Origin: Actinacidiphila rubida
GTDB lineage: Bacteria; Actinomycetota; Actinomycetes; Streptomycetales; Streptomycetaceae
Direction: 5' to 3'
Length of the DNA stretch: 64,000 bases
NCBI RefSeq assembly: GCF_900110255.1
Contig: NZ_FODD01000016.1
Coordinates: 124,001-188,000, forward strand
In this document: one piece after another, positions 59,911 through 64,000 of the stretch
Position numbering within the stretch: the stretch's first letter is position 1
Layout: every line of letters begins with the position of its first letter
Translations under genes and position numbers: made by a program
The notes under the pieces: model-generated
The model's database searches: none
Seen by the model: only the letters and a program-made list of their open reading frames with translations
What the model was told of the DNA's origin: nothing

Positions 59911-60984
59911 TCAGTGCCCGGCTCGCAGGCCGACCACCGCGCCGCGGAACTCCAGGCTCCGCGACGCCGCTTCGAGGATGTCCAGCACCCGCAGCCCGGC
60001 CCGCCCGTCGGTCAGCGGCGCCCGGCCCTCGGTCACGGCGCCGGCGAACTCGTCGACCATCGCGCGCAGCGCCTCCCGCTCCTTGAGGGCCGGCGCGACC
60101 ATGTCGCCCGAGCGGTAGGAGACCATCATCTCGCGGCGCTCGTTGGGCCCGATCTCCTGCGGAGTGGCCAGGTCCACGCCGCGGTCGAAGACCGCGAGGC
60201 GCTGCGCCGGGTTCATGTCGTCCCACACCAGGGTGCGCTTGGCGCCGCCGACCATGGTCGTGCGGACCTTGGTGGGGGACAGCCAGTTGACGTGGACGTG
60301 GGCGATCGCCCCGGTGTTCAGCTGGAGCGTCAGATACGCGACGCAGGCGCGGCCCGCGCCGATCGGATCCGCGCCGTGTGCGGCCACCGCGACCGGCTCG
60401 ACGGTCTCCGGCAGGATGAAGTCCAGGATCGACAGGTCGTGCGGGGCCAGGTCCCACATCACGTCGATGTCCTTCTGCACCAGCCCGAGGTTGATCCGCA
60501 CCGAGTCCACGAAGTGGATCTCGCCCAGCTCCCCGGACCGCACCATCTCCCGGATGCTGGAGACCGCCGGGGTGTAGCAGTAGGTGTGGTCGCACATCAG
60601 GACCAGTCCGCGGTCCTCGGCCTCGGCGACCAGCCGTGCACCGTCGCTGTAGGTGGCCGCCAGCGGCTTCTCCACCAGGACGTGCTTGCCGGCGCGGACC
60701 GCGGCGAGTGCGACCTCCAGGTGGGTGCCGGCCGGAGTGGCCACGGCCACCGCGTCGACCTCCGGATCGGCCAGCACCGCCGCGTAGTCGGCGGTGGCCT
60801 CGACCGTGGAGTAGGCGCCGAGCACCCGGTGGGCGCGGTCCACGTCCAGGTCGCACAGCCAGCGGAGCCGGAAGTGCGGACTGGCCTGGAAGTTGCGGAC
60901 CAGGTTGGGCCCCCAGTAGCCCGCGCCGACCACGGCGACCCCCAGCGGTCGCCCGGTTCTGGTGCCCAGGGTGCTGTCCGTCAT
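59911..60984 (-). CDS. Gfo/Idh/MocA-family oxidoreductase (WlbA/WbpB-like candidate)
   Basis: A 357-residue NAD(P)-dependent sugar oxidoreductase. It has VAVVGAGYWGPNLVRNFQAS (Rossmann), VAVATPAGTHLEVALAAV, the catalytic GKHVLVEKPLA and MCDHTYCYTPAVSSIREM, and DLAPHDLSILDFILPE. The GYWGPNLVRNF and EKPLA pattern is shared by WlbA/WbpB, which oxidises UDP-GlcNAcA at C3 ahead of amination and WlbB acetylation. ATG 60984 has GGGGAG upstream. It is transcribed alone, ending in a hairpin, and is divergent from the last GT2 gene. Confidence 0.86.
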   Translation of the reverse strand: MTDSTLGTRTGRPLGVAVVGAGYWGPNLVRNFQASPHFRLRWLCDLDVDRAHRVLGAYSTVEATADYAAVLADPEVDAVAVATPAGTHLEVALAAVRAGKHVLVEKPLAATYSDGARLVAEAEDRGLVLMCDHTYCYTPAVSSIREMVRSGELGEIHFVDSVRINLGLVQKDIDVMWDLAPHDLSILDFILPETVEPVAVAAHGADPIGAGRACVAYLTLQLNTGAIAHVHVNWLSPTKVRTTMVGGAKRTLVWDDMNPAQRLAVFDRGVDLATPQEIGPNERREMMVSYRSGDMVAPALKEREALRAMVDEFAGAVTEGRAPLTDGRAGLRVLDILEAASRSLEFRGAVVGLRAGH

Positions 60985-61323
60985 GGTGTGCGTCTCCCCT
61001 TACACATCGGCTGGCATTCCCGCACCAGGCGGGAGACGGTCGCCGCGTGCCCCTCAGGACAGACCTGTGCATGGGTCATGGCTTCCCCCCACCCCGGTGT
61101 TCGCGCTTGCTCCTCCCGTCCGTCCGGCGTCCCCACGCCGTCGCACCGGAGGAGTTCGTTGAGCAGTGCCGTTCTCGCGCTCGACTTCCCCCTGCAAACC
61201 CGCAACCGGAAGACCGGAGGCCGCGCCTCCGCTCTCCGGTTCCGCGACGCCCAATCTAGAGCACACGCACACGGCCGGGGGAGAAATGGACGAAACAGGA
61301 GGCAACGCGACCGATTCCGGCTG
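60985..61323. other. Divergent intergenic region with nested hairpin
   Basis: 351 bases separate the Gfo/Idh and GT2 starts. A nested inverted repeat lies at 61204-61241: AACCGGA/TCCGGTT outside and GGAGGC/GCCTCC inside with a 3-base loop. AGGAGG occurs at 61297-61302 with no start codon in range. I find no supported gene. The region probably carries promoters for both directions. Confidence 0.5.
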
Positions 61324-61329
61324 CATACT
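61324..61329 (+). promoter_or_regulatory. Candidate -10 box for a leaderless GT2 transcript
   Basis: CATACT ends 6 bases before the GTG at 61336, with no ribosome site between. This repeats the arrangement seen at rfbA. Confidence 0.35.
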
Positions 61330-61335
61330 CACCCC

Positions 61336-62277
61336 GTGACGAGCATCGTGATCCCGGCCCACAACGAGGAACGCGTCATCGGCCGCCTGCTCGACGCGCT
61401 GGCGGCCGGGTCCACGGCATCAACTCCGCCCCTCTCGGGGACCGTCAAGTCGACGCCTGGGTACGGGAGTTCGCCTGTCCGCGGGCGCGAGGACCTGGAC
61501 ATCGTCGTGGTGTGCAACGGCTGCACCGACGGCACCGCCCGCGCCGCCGCCGGCCGGCCCGGCGTGCGCGTCGTCGAGATCGCGACAGCCTCGAAGCACC
61601 TCGCGCTGCGCACCGGGGACGCCCACGCCGCCGGCTTCCCCCGGCTGTACGTGGACGCCGACGTGGTGATCGCCGCCGCCGACGTGCGGCAGCTGGCCGC
61701 CGCGGTGAGCAGCGGCCCGGTGCTGGCCGCCGCCCCCGGCCGGGACCTGCCGCTGGCCGGCTGCGCCTGGCCGGTGCGCGCCTACTACCGGATCTGGCAG
61801 CGCCTGCCCGCGGTCCGCGACGGCCTGTTCGGCCGCGGGGTGATCGCCCTGTCCGAGCAGGGCCACGCCCGTGTCGCCGGCCTGCCGCCGCTGATGGCCG
61901 ACGACCTGGCCGTGTCACTGGCGTTCACGCCCGCGGAACGGCGGGTGGTGGAGAACGCCCGCGTCACCGTGCTGCCGCCGCGCACCTGGTCGGACCTGAT
62001 ACGGCGCCGGATCCGGGCCGGCACGTCCACCGGCCAACTGGAGCGCCACCAGGCCGAGTCCACCACCGGGGAGTCCGGCGGACCCGCGCCGGCGCCGCCT
62101 TCGGCCAGGACCAGCACGGCCGACCTGCGCGGGCTGCTGCGGCGCGAGCCGTGGCTGCTGCCGCACCTCGCCGTCTTCCTGAGCGTCGCGCTCGTGGCCC
62201 GCAGGAAGTCCGGAAAGGCCCTGCGCCAGGGGGACTTCGGCACATGGCTGCGCGACGAGAGCAGCCGCGGAGACTGA
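61336..62277 (+). CDS. Family 2 glycosyltransferase
   Basis: A 313-residue GT-A transferase. It starts straight at the domain with TSIVIPAHNEERVIGRLLDAL, then DLDIVVVCNGCTDGTARAAA, FPRLYVDADVVI with the metal-binding DAD, and PPLMADDLAVSLAF. A 25-residue Ser/Thr/Pro insertion (about 33-56) after the first helix is unusual. The C terminus has one membrane segment (LLPHLAVFLSVALVA). The sugar is unknown. GTG 61336 follows a -10-like box by six bases without a ribosome site, which points to a leaderless message. Confidence 0.83.
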   Translation: MTSIVIPAHNEERVIGRLLDALAAGSTASTPPLSGTVKSTPGYGSSPVRGREDLDIVVVCNGCTDGTARAAAGRPGVRVVEIATASKHLALRTGDAHAAGFPRLYVDADVVIAAADVRQLAAAVSSGPVLAAAPGRDLPLAGCAWPVRAYYRIWQRLPAVRDGLFGRGVIALSEQGHARVAGLPPLMADDLAVSLAFTPAERRVVENARVTVLPPRTWSDLIRRRIRAGTSTGQLERHQAESTTGESGGPAPAPPSARTSTADLRGLLRREPWLLPHLAVFLSVALVARRKSGKALRQGDFGTWLRDESSRGD

Positions 62278-62287
62278 TGCGGGGGAA

Positions 62288-62312
62288 CGCCGCCGGAGCC
62301 CGTCCGGCGGCG
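62288..62312 (+). terminator. Terminator after the last GT2 gene
   Basis: Perfect 10-bp stem CGCCGCCGGA / TCCGGCGGCG with a 5-base loop, 11 bases after the stop codon. Confidence 0.65.
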
Positions 62313-62376
62313 AGGGGGAACGACCGAGGGCACAGCACAGGGTCCCGACTCCGGGCCCGGGCAAGGGGGGAGCAGC

Positions 62377-63723
62377 ATGTATCTCGCGGACCGCGCCGCA
62401 CCGGCGCGCGGGGAGGCCGCAACCGCGGAGGGGGGCCGGAGCCGGGCCCCGGCGATCCCGGCCGTCGTCCTGGCCCTGGGTGCGGTCAGCCTGATCACCG
62501 ACGTCTCCTCGGAGATGGTCACCGCCGTCCTGCCGCTGTACCTGGTCGCCGGCCTCGGCCTGAGCCCGCTCGGCTTCGGGACGCTCGACGGCGTCTACAA
62601 CGGGGTCAGCGCCCTCGTCCAGCTGACCGGCGGCCATCTGGCCGACCGCGTCCGCAACCACAAGCTCGTCGCCGGCATCGGTTACGGCCTCTCCGCGCTG
62701 TGCAAGCCGCTGCTGCTCGTCGCGCACAGCCTCGGCCCACTCGGCGCCGTGCTGGCGCTGGAGCGCACCGGCAAGGGACTGCGCACCTCGCCGCGCGACG
62801 CTCTGATCTCGCTCTCCACACCGCCGGAGCACCGCGGCCGTGCCTTCGGTGTGCACCGCGCCATGGACACCACCGGAGCGGTCCTCGGACCCCTCACCGC
62901 GTTCCTCATCCTGCGCGCCGCCACCGACGGCTACGACGCCGTGTTCGGCGTCAGCGCCTGCGTGGCCGTGCTCGGTGTGCTCGTCCTCGTGCTGTTCGTC
63001 CCCGGCACGGCTGCGACCGGCGCCCGGCGCCGGCCGGCCGAACCGCGGAACGGGCCGGCGGCACCGGCGCCCCCCGCGTCGGGCGACGTCCCCGCCGCCC
63101 CCGGCGGCCCGCCGCGCGTGGACCTGCGCACCGCGCTGGCGCTGCTGCGCCTGCCGCGGCTGCGCGCCCTCACCGTCTGCGCGATGCTGCTGGGTCTGAC
63201 CACCGTCAGCGACGCGTTCGTCTACCTGCTGCTGCAACGCCGCGCCGGCATCGGCGAGCAGTACTTCCCGCTGCTGCCGCTGGGCACCGCCGCCGTCTTC
63301 CTGCTGCTGGCCGTTCCGTGCGGCGTCGCCGCCGACCGGGTGGGCCGCCGCACGGTGTTCCTCGCCGGGCACGCCGGGCTGCTCGCGGCCTACGGCCTGT
63401 TGCTGTGGGTGCCGTCGACGAGCGCACTGCCGCTTCTCGTCCTCGGCCTGCACGGCGTCTTCTACGCCGCGACCGACGGCGTGCTGCCGGCCGCCGTCGC
63501 GGACGTGGTGCCCGAGCAACTGCGCGGCAGTGGACTGGCGTTGGTCGGCACCGGCCAGGCCCTTGCCCGGTTCTGCTGCTCCCTCGCCTTCGGGGCGGCC
63601 TGGACGATGTGGGGCGGCGGTCCCGCGCTGCTGGGCTCCGCGATCGGCCTGCTGCTGTGCGCGGTCGCCGCCGGAGCCGTCCTGCGGCCCGCCCCCGCAC
63701 GTGCCGCCGGCCGCACCGGGTGA
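62377..63723 (+). CDS. MFS transporter
   Basis: A 448-residue membrane protein with about 12 helices. AVSLITDVSSEMVTAVLPLYLV (helix 1), GGHLADRVRNHKLVAGIGYG (loop 2-3) and the conserved ERTGKGLRTSPRDALIS after helix 4 identify the group of MFS proteins with the GKGLRTxPRD signature, found in many bacteria. A Pro/Ala-rich loop (about 208-245) separates the two halves. The substrate is unknown. GGGGGGAG precedes ATG 62377. A hairpin separates it from the polysaccharide genes, so it may not belong to the locus; the truncated gene downstream could be its partner. Confidence 0.86.
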   Translation: MYLADRAAPARGEAATAEGGRSRAPAIPAVVLALGAVSLITDVSSEMVTAVLPLYLVAGLGLSPLGFGTLDGVYNGVSALVQLTGGHLADRVRNHKLVAGIGYGLSALCKPLLLVAHSLGPLGAVLALERTGKGLRTSPRDALISLSTPPEHRGRAFGVHRAMDTTGAVLGPLTAFLILRAATDGYDAVFGVSACVAVLGVLVLVLFVPGTAATGARRRPAEPRNGPAAPAPPASGDVPAAPGGPPRVDLRTALALLRLPRLRALTVCAMLLGLTTVSDAFVYLLLQRRAGIGEQYFPLLPLGTAAVFLLLAVPCGVAADRVGRRTVFLAGHAGLLAAYGLLLWVPSTSALPLLVLGLHGVFYAATDGVLPAAVADVVPEQLRGSGLALVGTGQALARFCCSLAFGAAWTMWGGGPALLGSAIGLLLCAVAAGAVLRPAPARAAGRTG

Positions 63724-63774
63724 CGCGCGCGTGGCCGCCACCGCCCGCCCGCCCGGCCCGCGTGCTCTCCTGAT

Positions 63775-63818
63775 GCCGATCCCGATCCCGATCCCTTTCC
63801 CGATCCCGATCCCGATCT
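63775..63818 (+). repeat. Hexanucleotide repeat (CCCGAT)n
   Basis: Seven near-perfect units of CCGATC/CCCGAT, interrupted once by CCCTTT, between the MFS stop and the last start codon. The ATG of the next gene is 41 bases downstream, so it lies in that gene's leader. Confidence 0.75.
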
Positions 63819-63858
63819 CCGGCCCTGCCCCGCTCCGACCCGTCTTCCCGAGGACCCC

Positions 63859-64000
63859 ATGACGCCCAAGCGCCGCCTCCTCATCCTCGCCGTGGCCGTC
63901 GTCGTGCTCGCCGGGCTCGGCACCGGCTTCGTGCTGCACGCCGCGTCCCGCGCCGACGACCGGAACACCGCCCGGCGGGGCGGCCCCGGCGTCAGCGCCG
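63859..64000 (+). CDS. Membrane-anchored or secreted protein, N-terminal fragment
   Basis: The frame starts at ATG 63859 and runs off the window after 47 codons. It encodes MTPKRRLLILAVAVVVLAGL followed by GTGFVLHAASRADDRNTARR, a basic head, one hydrophobic segment and a charged stretch: a signal anchor or signal peptide. Ribosome site GAGGAC is weak. The body is outside the window and I do not assign a family; a secreted beta-propeller protein is one possibility suggested by the place next to this type of MFS gene. Confidence 0.6.
   Translation, partial: MTPKRRLLILAVAVVVLAGLGTGFVLHAASRADDRNTARRGGPGVSA

Noticed and set aside
32301..62277. Antibiotic or glycosylated natural product gene cluster
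   Set aside because: Sugar genes are present but there is no polyketide, peptide or terpene core gene; flippase, polymerase and Wzz genes identify a polysaccharide locus.
63775..63818. Short CRISPR-like repeat
   Set aside because: Units are 6 bases without spacers; it is a simple microsatellite.

Overview
The window is very GC-rich (third codon positions almost all G or C), uses many GTG starts, has tightly overlapping stop/start codons, twin-arginine-style and lipoprotein export signals, and cellulose-binding (CBM2) and DUF4082/DUF4232 proteins. This points to a Streptomyces-like actinomycete chromosome. I saw no transposase, integrase, CRISPR array, rRNA or intact tRNA.

Layout. 1-11 kb: the tail of an MFS exporter, glycogen debranching enzyme GlgX, a small anti-sigma-type ATPase, an aldo/keto reductase, 6-phosphogluconate dehydrogenase, PRC-barrel, DedA and DUF4232 envelope proteins, a GH25 lysozyme and a PHP phosphoesterase. 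11-21 kb: a secreted clan GH-A hydrolase with FnIII and CBM2 modules behind a perfect CebR box, a methyltransferase/phosphotransferase pair, an enoyl-CoA hydratase, a gene relic joining a He_PIG fragment to a LuxR helix-turn-helix, a HAD phosphatase/GH65 phosphorylase operon and a secreted alpha/beta hydrolase. 21-27.5 kb: a sugar-alcohol operon (binding protein, two permeases, zinc dehydrogenase, PfkB kinase) whose genes overlap by a few bases, with a DeoR-type regulator upstream. The same 18-base element lies before the regulator and before the operon. 27.6-32.1 kb: a MarR regulator divergent from an MFS exporter and an aldo/keto reductase, then a DUF2795 protein and a secreted glutamic (G1) peptidase.

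32.3-62.3 kb is a large surface or extracellular polysaccharide locus of the Wzx/Wzy type. It holds the four dTDP-rhamnose genes, UDP-GlcNAc 2-epimerase and UDP-ManNAc dehydrogenase, a WlbB/WbpD-type N-acetyltransferase, a Gfo/Idh/MocA oxidoreductase, two DegT aminotransferases, a PglD-type acetyltransferase and an NDP-sugar epimerase. These predict rhamnose, ManNAcA or its 2,3-diacetamido form, and a 4-acetamido sugar as building blocks. A WecG/TagA transferase, four GT2 transferases, a Wzx flippase, two separate Wzz proteins and a Wzz-Wzy fusion would assemble, flip, polymerise and length-control the chain. A beta-helix protein, an alpha/alpha-toroid-like protein, a methyltransferase and a 1116-residue amidase-like secreted protein with two DUF4082 modules may modify or anchor it. 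No phosphoglycosyl transferase that would start the chain is visible. An MFS transporter and a truncated membrane-anchored protein close the window.

All names rest on motif recognition by eye. No database search was run.
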